Shown: piece after piece, positions 47,487-57,619 of the stretch
Layout: every line of letters begins with the position of its first letter
How positions within the stretch are numbered: position 1 is the first letter of the stretch
Origin: Pseudomonas saudiphocaensis
GTDB taxonomy: Bacteria; Pseudomonadota; Gammaproteobacteria; Pseudomonadales; Pseudomonadaceae
Assembly: GCF_000756775.1 (NCBI RefSeq)
Contig: NZ_CCSF01000001.1
Location: 2,356,001 to 2,420,000 of the forward strand
DNA: 64,000 nucleotides
Direction of reading: 5' to 3'
Program-made: the position numbers and the translations under genes
The notes under the pieces: generated by a model
Told to the model about the DNA's origin: nothing
The model's database searches: none
Seen by the model: the letters and a program-made list of their open reading frames with translations, nothing else

Positions 47487-48713
47487 ATGTATACCCATAC
47501 GCAGCTCGTCGAGCGCTTTGAAAGGCTCGACGCATTTCTCATACAGCATCAGGCGCTGTGGCGGCCACGCCCCTTCACCCATCTCCGCCTGCCTTGGGAA
47601 GCAGAATATCCAGAACTCGCCGCATGGCTGCGCGCCCGTTCGCTGGAAGAAGCAGAGGACGCGCATAACCATCCTGACAGGCTCGCAGCGCCAGCCCCGT
47701 TCCAGACACTGGCGGAACAGGCGAGATCACTAAGCTGCGTCGAGGAACTGCCCAAACGGAGCACACCAACCAACGATCCGCGCCAGGCTACGGATGTACC
47801 CGGCCGAAAATGGCAGCAGATTCAGTCATTTAGCGCAGCCCTCGACTTTCGCGAGCAGCCCCGGCATTGGCTCGACTGGTGCGCAGGCAAAGGTCATCTG
47901 GGGCGTCAGCTGGCAAATAGCGGCGCAACCTTGACCTGCTTGGAATGGGACCCTGCACTGGTATACGCCGGAGCAAAACTTAGCCAGCGCCTGGGTTTCC
48001 ATGCGAACCACCGGGCGCAAGACGTAATGAGCGATGAGGCAGCCACACAGCTTGGACCCGATTTGACTCCGGTTGCCCTGCACGCCTGCGGCGACCTGCA
48101 TGTCCGCTTGATTCAGCTCGGCATCGAGCAGCGATGCCGCCAGCTAGCCATCGCCCCCTGTTGCTACAACCGGATTCGCGGCGATATCTACCAGCCACTC
48201 TCCAGCGCAACGCAGGCGTCCCGACTGCAGCTTTCCCGCGACGACCTCGGTCTGCCGCTCAGCGAAACCGTCACCGCCGGCGCCCGTGAACGCCGCCAGC
48301 GCGACCAGTCCATGGCCTGGCGCCTGGGCTTCGATCTGCTGCAACGAAAACTGCGTGACAACGACAGCTATTTGCCGACCCCCTCGCTGCCCAGTGCCTG
48401 GCTGAAAAAAAACTTCGAGCAGTATTGCCGCGACCTCGCCGCCCTCAAGAGCCTTCCCGAACCACAGGCCGAGCCCTGGTATGAACTGGAGCAGCGCGGA
48501 TGGCAGCGTTTGGCCGAAGTCCGCAACCTGGAACTGTTACGCGGCCTGTTCCGCCGCCCGCTGGAGCTTTGGCTGCTGCTGGACCGCGCACTTCTACTCG
48601 CAGAAAACGGCTACAAAGTACGGCTCGGAACCTTCTGCCCGAGCAAACTCACCCCACGTAATCTGCTGCTACTCGCCGAGTTGCCAACCGCAGCAGAAAA
48701 CAGCTGCAAGTAA
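47487..48713 (+). CDS. SAM-dependent methyltransferase, METTL25/RRNAD1-like
   Basis: 408 residues. A class I methyltransferase core is visible at HWLDWCAGKGHLGRQLANSG (SAM loop), with VALHACGDLHVRLI and the distinctive LAIAPCCYNRIRG further on. The double cysteine CCY and the HACGD motif recall the methyltransferase_32/METTL25 type, whose substrates are poorly known. The N-terminal 100 and C-terminal 150 residues have no recognisable domain. Between the TRAP operon (74-nt gap) and the tRNA-Thr gene; no terminator seen after it. Confidence 0.75.
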   Translation: MYTHTQLVERFERLDAFLIQHQALWRPRPFTHLRLPWEAEYPELAAWLRARSLEEAEDAHNHPDRLAAPAPFQTLAEQARSLSCVEELPKRSTPTNDPRQATDVPGRKWQQIQSFSAALDFREQPRHWLDWCAGKGHLGRQLANSGATLTCLEWDPALVYAGAKLSQRLGFHANHRAQDVMSDEAATQLGPDLTPVALHACGDLHVRLIQLGIEQRCRQLAIAPCCYNRIRGDIYQPLSSATQASRLQLSRDDLGLPLSETVTAGARERRQRDQSMAWRLGFDLLQRKLRDNDSYLPTPSLPSAWLKKNFEQYCRDLAALKSLPEPQAEPWYELEQRGWQRLAEVRNLELLRGLFRRPLELWLLLDRALLLAENGYKVRLGTFCPSKLTPRNLLLLAELPTAAENSCK

Positions 48714-48727
48714 CTGCAAACAAACGG

Positions 48728-48755
48728 TTTACTCGGCGCGAGCAATGGCTATAAT
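48728..48755 (+). promoter_or_regulatory. Promoter of tRNA-Thr
   Basis: TTTACT (48728-48733), 16-base spacer, perfect TATAAT (48750-48755), ending 15 bases before the mature tRNA 5' end. A run of GCGC between the -10 and the start resembles the stringent discriminator of stable RNA genes. Confidence 0.65.
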
Positions 48756-48770
48756 GGCGCCCATCTTTTC

Positions 48771-48846
<76 letters not shown>

Positions 48847-48854
48847 TATAAATC

Positions 48855-48887
48855 AAAGGCTTGCAGCGATGCAGGCCTTTGTTTTTT
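48855..48887 (+). terminator. Rho-independent terminator of tRNA-Thr
   Basis: AAAGGCTTGC and GCAGGCCTTT can pair around a GATGC-containing loop (one bulge), followed by GTTTTTT. It lies nine bases past the tRNA. Confidence 0.8.
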
Positions 48888-49377
48888 CTGCCAGACGTAA
48901 AATTAGACGTAAAATTACGCCGTTTTACCTCCTCTCCGAACGCTCTCCGCCACCCTCTGGCAGCAGATTTATCTGTCGCAACCGGCGGACTCAAGCTGGC
49001 TTGTGCTGACCTCGCGGCCCGCCTACAGATCACAATCTGCACGATTCCTGGCTGGGCGCTTCATTGCAGGCGGCCAACAGGCGTACACAATCCTGAGCCT
49101 ACCAGGCGAGCACTTCTGACAAAGCCCATCCCCTTCCAGGAAAAGCGCCTGGTGGGCATCCGCCGATGGTTTGCCTGAATTTTTTGATGGGCCATAGGGG
49201 CGCGGGGGCAAGGAACCGACTATCTGGGCCGGAAAAAACGATTCAAATAGCGGGGGCTCAGCTAATCACATACTTTTTTAAAAGGTGTTTATCTTACCAA
49301 AAAGTGGTCAGATTAGGCCCCAAAAAGGGGGTTGCACTGTGTCAACGTATGCCTACCAACCAAACGGAGCACCTGTC
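48888..49377. other. Non-coding island edge with tandem 12-bp repeat
   Basis: No convincing gene in 490 nt. It starts with two perfect tandem copies of AGACGTAAAATT (48893-48904, 48905-48916). Short open frames exist, but their composition and lack of ribosome sites argue against translation; one may be a relic of an integrase, which is expected here and absent. From about 49240 the sequence turns AT-rich (CATACTTTTTTAAAAGG), the probable promoter region of the AlpA-like gene. Confidence 0.5.
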
Positions 49378-49548
49378 ATGCAACCCCACTTCACGACTCT
49401 TGATCTCTGCTCACTGCTGCGCTGCAGCCAGACCACTCTCTGGCGTTTGCGGCAGGACGTTGAGCACTTCCCTCAGCCCAACCTGATTGGTCGCCGGCTG
49501 CTCTGGACCCGTGACCAGGTCGAGCAGATTCTCGAGCTTCTTTCCTGA
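49378..49548 (+). CDS. AlpA-like helix-turn-helix regulator/excisionase
   Basis: A 56-residue winged-helix protein of the MerR/AlpA/Xis group. FTTLDLCSLLRCSQTTLWRL is the helix-turn-helix, followed by the wing NLIGRRLLWTRDQVEQILELL. In phage P4-like satellites and integrative elements AlpA activates the integrase or assists excision. I start at the ATG at 49378, with GGAG nine bases upstream. A GTG at 49339 and other upstream codons would only add unconserved residues. Located at the start of the island, 115 nt before the DUF927 gene. Confidence 0.85.
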   Translation: MQPHFTTLDLCSLLRCSQTTLWRLRQDVEHFPQPNLIGRRLLWTRDQVEQILELLS

Positions 49549-49555
49549 CCGATAG

Positions 49556-49584
49556 CCTCTAGGCGGCTCTGTGCCGCCTAGAGG
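49556..49584 (+). terminator. Strong 12-bp hairpin after the AlpA-like gene
   Basis: CCTCTAGGCGGC (49556-49567) and GCCGCCTAGAGG (49573-49584) are perfectly complementary with a five-base loop, seven bases past the stop. No T-run follows, so it may be an attenuator, an RNA-stabilising end or a protein site rather than a classic terminator. Confidence 0.5.
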
Positions 49585-49662
49585 TCCCCAAATCCAATAA
49601 ATCCTGAACAAACCGTCTTGTTGGTTTGCGGATTTTTGCGCTCAAAAATTGAGGTATCAGGC

Positions 49663-51432
49663 ATGCAAACTGTAGCGGCCACCGGCACGGGTACAAGCGT
49701 TGCCCGGCTAGCCACTCATTCCCCCGTCATCCCCAAGAACGGCTACACCGTCCATGACACTGAGATCGTGCACAACGGGCAAAAATTTGCTCCCGGCGTC
49801 TGGCTGCACCGCAGCACTCGTACCGACGAGGGGCAGGAAACGCTCTCGCACGAGTGGCTGTGCGGTCCACTGCACGTGGATGCAATCACGCGCAGCCCCT
49901 CATGCAGCGAGGACTATGGCGTTCTGCTCCGTTTTACCAACCTAGACGGCGCCGAAATGACGTGGGCGATGCCTCTGGAGCTACTTGCTGGCCGAACGGA
50001 GCAGGTCATATCTGTGCTGTACAATCGAGGGCTGAAAATTGAGCATTCGAAGCGCTCGGAAGTTGTACGCTACATCGCCAGTCAGGAGCCGCTACGTCGA
50101 GTTATTTCTAGCTCGACAACCGGGTGGGTCGATGGACTGTTTATCACTCCTCTTGAGGCTATAGGCGGCCGCGACGCTATTTTTCAGTCCGATGGCTCCG
50201 CCGATGGGGAATACACTAAAGGCGGCACGCTTGAGGGTTGGCATCAGACAATCGCTGCAGTTCTGCCAGGAAACGAGTTGCTGCAGCTGGGGATTGGCGC
50301 CGCGCTTTCCGGTCCGCTGCTGGCGCCCCTCAACGCCCACAATGGTGGGGGCTTCCATCTTCTTTGGGATAGCTCCAACGGCAAAACGACCATCGTTCTA
50401 TGCGCGGCTTCCGTGTGGGGCCACGGTATGCATTTCACTCTGAAATGGAATGCCACCGCCAATGGTCTGGAGGGTATCGCGTCACTACGCAACGACTGTC
50501 TACTGGCGCTGGATGAGCTGGGCCAGGCCGAGCCGAACAATGTAGGCAATGTGGTTTATAGCGTGTCAGATGGTATCGGGAAGCAACGCGCTGGTCGGTC
50601 AAGCGCTGCGCGCCGAGTGCGACGCTGGCGAGTGATGCTCCTGTCATCAGGTGAGGTAACGCTGGAAACCAAGATGTCAGAGGCCGGCAAGCGAATCCAC
50701 GCGGGGCAAGAGGTGCGCCTGGTGACAGTATCGTCTGGGCGTAAATATGGCGCCTGGGATGCTCTGCACGGTCACCCCAGCGGCGCAGCACTGTCCGACT
50801 CACTGAAGAAGGCCAGCACCACCCACTACGGCCACGCTGGCCCGGCATTCGTGCGGGCACTCATCGAAAGCGGCAAACTGGACCAGTTGCCGGCAATGCT
50901 TGAAACCATACGCATGCACTTCCACGCAGAACCAGGTCAGTCCGCCCGAGTGGGCGAGCGCTTCGCCATTGTCGCACTGGCGCTAGAACTGGCGACTACT
51001 TACGGCCTGCTGCCGTTAACCAAGGGCGAAGGGACCGCCAGCATGGTAAAGCTTTTCAACGGCTGGCTGGTCGAGCGCGGAACAGGTCCCAGCGAGGATC
51101 GTCAGATCCTGCGTACGATCTCCGATTTCCTTGACCGCCACGGGGGCACTCGCTTTCAGTCCGTGAACGCATGCGCAGAGGCCGTTCGTGATCGTGCCGG
51201 CTACTGGGAGCAGTCCGGCACCGGCAGTGCGCGTATCTATCTTTTCACTCGCGGCGGTCTGCAAGAGGCAACCCAAGGCTACGAGCTGACCCGTGTGCTG
51301 CGCACCTTGGACAGCGTGGGGGCTATTACCAAGAAGGAGCCGGGCAAGATGCAGCACCGCAAGCGGCTCCCGGATGGCAGCAATCCTGGGCTGTACTGGA
51401 TCGACCCTGCACGCTTGCATCATGGTGATTAG
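49663..51432 (+). CDS. DUF927 helicase/primase-type ATPase of an integrative element
   Basis: 589 residues. The central domain is DUF927, an AAA+-like ATPase related to replicative helicases of phages and satellites. Visible motifs are a P-loop LLWDSSNGKTTIVL (lysine present), a Walker B-like LLALDELGQAE, and LRFTNLDGAEMTWAMPLELL upstream. The C-terminal 200 residues look like winged-helix modules (FLDRHGGTRFQSV, GAITKKEPGKM). No toprim or primase motif is seen, so it may be the helicase half only. The ATG at 49663 follows a GAGG. The iteron-like array right after its stop suggests a replication role. Confidence 0.8.
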   Translation: MQTVAATGTGTSVARLATHSPVIPKNGYTVHDTEIVHNGQKFAPGVWLHRSTRTDEGQETLSHEWLCGPLHVDAITRSPSCSEDYGVLLRFTNLDGAEMTWAMPLELLAGRTEQVISVLYNRGLKIEHSKRSEVVRYIASQEPLRRVISSSTTGWVDGLFITPLEAIGGRDAIFQSDGSADGEYTKGGTLEGWHQTIAAVLPGNELLQLGIGAALSGPLLAPLNAHNGGGFHLLWDSSNGKTTIVLCAASVWGHGMHFTLKWNATANGLEGIASLRNDCLLALDELGQAEPNNVGNVVYSVSDGIGKQRAGRSSAARRVRRWRVMLLSSGEVTLETKMSEAGKRIHAGQEVRLVTVSSGRKYGAWDALHGHPSGAALSDSLKKASTTHYGHAGPAFVRALIESGKLDQLPAMLETIRMHFHAEPGQSARVGERFAIVALALELATTYGLLPLTKGEGTASMVKLFNGWLVERGTGPSEDRQILRTISDFLDRHGGTRFQSVNACAEAVRDRAGYWEQSGTGSARIYLFTRGGLQEATQGYELTRVLRTLDSVGAITKKEPGKMQHRKRLPDGSNPGLYWIDPARLHHGD

Positions 51433-51797
51433 CTGCAATATTCGATGAGGGGGAGGGAGCGCAGGGAACAGCGGGATCAGCCAGTATCCACGGGGTCTGC
51501 GCCTGTTCCCTCCGCCAGATCGGCATAGGGAGCACCGGGAGCACTGAAAGCAATTGTTCCCCACTGCTCCCTGCCGGGAAACACCATAGGGAACCGCTGC
51601 AGGCCCCGCCAAACCTGCGCTATCCCTGCGATCCCTGTGTTCCCTGCGCATAAGCGAGAGTTGAAGTCGCACTCAGCTGAAGCTTTAGGATGGGCTAACC
51701 CACGAACTGCTGCCACTCACCTGGCTTGGGTTAGAATCGCCGGCATTTACGCTGCCAGGACAGGTGCCCACGACGGGTGCCCACAAGGGACTTCGCA
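51433..51797. repeat. Iteron-like array of GGGA-core repeats, 9-bp phased (51454-51647)
   Basis: The 365-nt gap after the DUF927 gene has no open frame worth calling. Between 51454 and 51647 the core GGGA occurs 13 times on either strand. On the plus strand it starts at 51455, 51464, 51473, 51528, 51537, 51576 and 51590. As TCCC it occurs near 51507, 51557, 51568, 51623, 51632 and 51641. Within clusters the spacing is exactly nine bases, and the unit approximates GGGAnCnCA. The rest of the gap (to 51797) is plain and should hold the hsdM promoter. Confidence 0.7.
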
Positions 51798-54288
<2,491 letters not shown>

Positions 54289-54296
<8 letters not shown>

Positions 54297-55635
54297 TCAT
54301 GCCAAGCACCAGTACGGAGAGTTTCTGCAGCAATTACCTGGTGATTGGCAGCAAGCAGAGATTCGGCAACTTGGCGCAGTCGTTGGTGGAGGGACACCTT
54401 CGCGCGAGGTGTCCTCCTACTGGCAAGGAAGTATTCCGTGGGTGACGCCTGGCGAAGTCAGTGGAGTGGATAGGCAGCTGCTACACGACACGCAAGAGCA
54501 CGTCAGCCCCGCTGGGTTAAGTGGGAGCGGAGCGAATTTGCTTCCTGTCGGCTCATTGATGGTGACAACTCGGGCAACACTCGGGGCGCGAGTCATCAAC
54601 GCGGTTCCGATGGCGACCAACCAAGGGTTCAAGTCGATCGTCTTCAAGTATCCCGAGGAAGGCGGGTACTACTTCCACCTTTTCGAGAAGATTAAGCCTG
54701 AGCTGATTCGTCGAGCATCAGGGACAACCTTTCTCGAAATCTCAGGTAATGAGTTCGGCAGCATTCAGGTGCCTAATCCTCCGGCTCCTGAGAAAAAGGT
54801 CATCACCCAGATCCTCGATACACTCGACATTGCCATCCGCGAAACCGAGGCGCTGATCGACAAGCTTAAGGCCGTCAAGCAGGGCCTGCTGCACGACCTG
54901 CTGACCCGCGGCATCGACGCCAACGGCCAACTGCGCCCGCCACAGAGCGAAGCGCCGCAGCTCTACAAGGAGTCGCCGTTGGGGTGGATTCCACAGGAGT
55001 GGGAGGCAGTAGAGCTAAATCAGTTGATTGACCCGAAGCGTCCGGTCGTCTACGGGATTCTGATGCCTGGCTATGGGCATCCGGGAGGGGTTCCTGTTGT
55101 AAAGGTGAAGGACATCTTCGATGGGAAGATTCACCTCAACGATCTGTTGCTCACCAGCCCTAAGATTGATCGGGAGTACAGCAGATCCCGCCTCAAGGCG
55201 GGTGACCTCTTGTTTACGATTCGTGGAACAGTGAGCAGAACAGCGTTTGTGCCTCCCGCTCTAGATTCAGCGAACATCACGCAAGATACCGCTCGACTGG
55301 CAGTTACTGGCACTGATGCTCGGTTCCTGCGTGCCTATCTTGGCATGGCAGTACCAAGCAGGTTCATTGCGACTCACACGCTTGGAGTAGCAGTGCAAGG
55401 GATAAACCTTCGAGATGTTCGACGAATCCCCATCGCGCGTCCCTCGGCGCTTGAGGCAAAGGCAATCGCCGATGAAATTCAGTCCCTGGAGCAGCGTTTA
55501 GAAAGTGAAAGCTTGAGTGCCGCCAAGCTCCGGCTTGCAAAGGCCGGCCTGATGGACGACCTGCTGACCGGACGCGTGCGCGTCAACCCGCTGCTGGAGT
55601 CCGTGCAACAGCCTGTTGGACAAACGAGAGCCTGA
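54289..55635 (+). CDS. hsdS: Type I restriction-modification specificity subunit HsdS
   Basis: 448 residues with two target-recognition domains (about 15-180 and 225-390). Each is followed by a conserved helical spacer: [20 protein letters not shown] with [17 protein letters not shown] in the middle, and [20 protein letters not shown] with [13 protein letters not shown] at the end. The two recognition domains set a bipartite target that cannot be read from sequence here. Base composition in the recognition domains is clearly less GC-rich than in hsdM, as expected from domain exchange. Overlaps hsdM; the next gene starts two bases after its stop. Confidence 0.95.
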
Positions 55636-55636
55636 C

Positions 55637-57298
55637 ATGACCCAGCGCCTGCCGCCCCGCGAATCCCTCACCGTCGAGTTCAAGAGCGACCTGAAGAAGC
55701 TACCCGACCGCGAGCTGATTGAGGCGCTGGTCTGCCTGGCCAACGCCGAGGGCGGCGAGCTGTGGCTGGGCGTCGAGGACGACAGCACGCCCACCGGCCT
55801 GCATGCCGAGCATCGCCTGCTCGAAGGTCTGGCCGGCATGGTCGCGGCGCGCACCTCGCCGGCGCTGAACGTGCAGGCCGAGGCGGTCGAGGCGGCCGGC
55901 GTTACCGTGGCGCGCATCCGCGTGCCCAAGGCTCAGGGCGAGGTGGCCACTACCAATGGCGTCTACCTGCGCCGCCGCCTCAAGCACGACGGGACTCCGG
56001 AATGCGTGGCCATGCTGCCCCACGAGCGCGCCAGCCGCGCCTCCAGTTTCGGCCTGATCGACGTGTCGGCCCAGCCGGTGGCCGGCGCCACCCTGGCCGA
56101 CCTCGATCCGCTGGAACGTGAGCGCCTGCGTCAGGCGGTGCAGCAGTATGGCGGCGACCGTGTGCTGCTCGAACTGGACGACGAAGCCCTGGATGGTGCC
56201 CTGCTGCTCACCGCGCGCCAGCCGGATGGTTCGCGCGTGCCGACCCTCACCGGCCTGTTGCTGGTGGGCCGGGAAACCTCGCTGCGCCAGCTGGTGCCCA
56301 CCCACGAGTTTGCTTTTCAGGTGCTGGCCCAGCAGGCGGTGCGCTTCAACGAGTTCCGCCGCTTCCCATTGCTTAAGGCGCTGGACTGGCTGGAAACCAA
56401 CTTCCGCCCCTACAACCCCGAGGAAGAACTGCAGGTCGGCTTGTTCCGCGTGCCTGTTCCCAAGGTAGACATGGGCGCCTTCCGCGAAGCGGTGGCCAAC
56501 GCGCTGGTTCACCGTGATTACCATGGCCGTGGCGCGGTGCATGTGCGCCTAGAGGACGATGCCCTGGTGGTCAGCAACCCCGGCGGTCTGGTGGATGGCG
56601 TAACCCTGGCCAACCTGCTGGTGACCGAGCCGCGCCCGCGCAACCCGGCATTGGCCGATGCAATGAAGCGCATTGGTGTGGTCGAGCGCTCCGGCCGCGG
56701 CGTGGACAAGATCTTTCGCGGCATGCTCAAGTTCGGTCGCCCGGCCCCGGATTACAGCTACACCACCGCCCAGAGCGTGGTGCTGCGCCTGCCCACCGAC
56801 GAGGCCGACCTGGAGTTCCGCCGCCTGGTGGTCGAGCATGAACGCACGACAAACGCTGAGCTGCCTATCGACAGCCTGATCGCTCTGGCCACCCTGCGCG
56901 AACTCAAGCGTCTTAGCGCCGACGCGCTGGCCGAACGCATCCAGCGCGATGTCACCAGTGCCAAACGCACCCTGGAAGCCCTGACCGAAGCCGGTATGGT
57001 CGAAGCCCATGGCGCTACCCGTGGCCGCAGCTACACCCTGTCAGCCAGCTTGTACCAGGCCGTAGGTAATAAGGCGGCCTACACCCGGCAGGCTGGGTTC
57101 AGCCCTATCCAGCATGAGCAGATGGTGCTGAGCTATGTGCAGCAGCACGGCCAGATCAAGCGGGCGGAGGTCATGGACCTGTGCCGGCTTACCGAAGATC
57201 AAGCCTGGCAACTGATCAAGCGCCTGGTGTCGGCTGAAAAACTGGTCAAGCATGGCGAGCGGCGCTGGAGCTTCTATACCCTGCCGGGAGATGACTGA
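55637..57298 (+). CDS. AlbA_2 (Schlafen-type) plus GHKL-type ATP-binding protein inside the hsd locus
   Basis: 553 residues. The N-terminal AlbA_2/Schlafen-like domain is seen at ESLTVEFKSDLKKLPDRELI and ALVCLANAEGGELWLGVEDD. The middle has the GHKL-like ATP-binding segment AFREAVANALVHRDYHGRGA and VVSNPGGLVDGV. The C-terminus has winged-helix units (QRDVTSAKRTLEALTEAGMVE; IKRAEVMDLCRLTEDQAWQL). Such proteins (often called RecG-like or putative DNA-binding) recur within type I restriction loci, but their task is unproven. The tight junction with hsdS (one base between stop and ATG) points to a shared transcript. Confidence 0.8.
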   Translation: MTQRLPPRESLTVEFKSDLKKLPDRELIEALVCLANAEGGELWLGVEDDSTPTGLHAEHRLLEGLAGMVAARTSPALNVQAEAVEAAGVTVARIRVPKAQGEVATTNGVYLRRRLKHDGTPECVAMLPHERASRASSFGLIDVSAQPVAGATLADLDPLERERLRQAVQQYGGDRVLLELDDEALDGALLLTARQPDGSRVPTLTGLLLVGRETSLRQLVPTHEFAFQVLAQQAVRFNEFRRFPLLKALDWLETNFRPYNPEEELQVGLFRVPVPKVDMGAFREAVANALVHRDYHGRGAVHVRLEDDALVVSNPGGLVDGVTLANLLVTEPRPRNPALADAMKRIGVVERSGRGVDKIFRGMLKFGRPAPDYSYTTAQSVVLRLPTDEADLEFRRLVVEHERTTNAELPIDSLIALATLRELKRLSADALAERIQRDVTSAKRTLEALTEAGMVEAHGATRGRSYTLSASLYQAVGNKAAYTRQAGFSPIQHEQMVLSYVQQHGQIKRAEVMDLCRLTEDQAWQLIKRLVSAEKLVKHGERRWSFYTLPGDD

Positions 57299-57619
57299 CC
57301 TGTGTCGCTATGCGTTTCTATACGGTTCTATACGTTTGCGTATACGCATAGGAAGCCGCGAGGCACATGAATTGTATTAGGCATGGGTAGCGGTTTTTTG
57401 TTTGACGGCTATTTGATTGAAGCATGGCAACGGTTTACCGGGGCGGCGGAAAGGCCCGTGATTACTGACATTGCGCGATTTACCTGTTTGACGGCTGTTT
57501 GATCAGACGACCGAACGAACGCTTCCCCTGGTTGGGAATGAGCCTTCGGGGCCGCATAGGGGTTATGGATGTTATGGGAGTGTTTGCTCCCATAAAGGCC
57601 GGATTAAAAGGAGTGGCCT
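57299..57619. promoter_or_regulatory. Gap before hsdR with palindrome and direct repeats
   Basis: 321 nt with no credible gene. At 57308-57351 CTATGCG and CGCATAG enclose repeated TATACG units, including the palindrome TATACGTTTGCGTATA (57329-57344). GTTTGACGGCTATTTGAT (57400-57417) recurs with one mismatch at 57486-57503, 86 bases later. This suggests hsdR has its own promoter with operator-like sites, apart from the modification genes. AAAAGGAG lies just before the hsdR GTG. Confidence 0.5.

Noticed and set aside
48861-49178. Plus-strand frame after the tRNA as a possible integrase fragment
   Set aside because: No catalytic R-H-R-Y motif or recognisable integrase N-terminus; no ribosome site.
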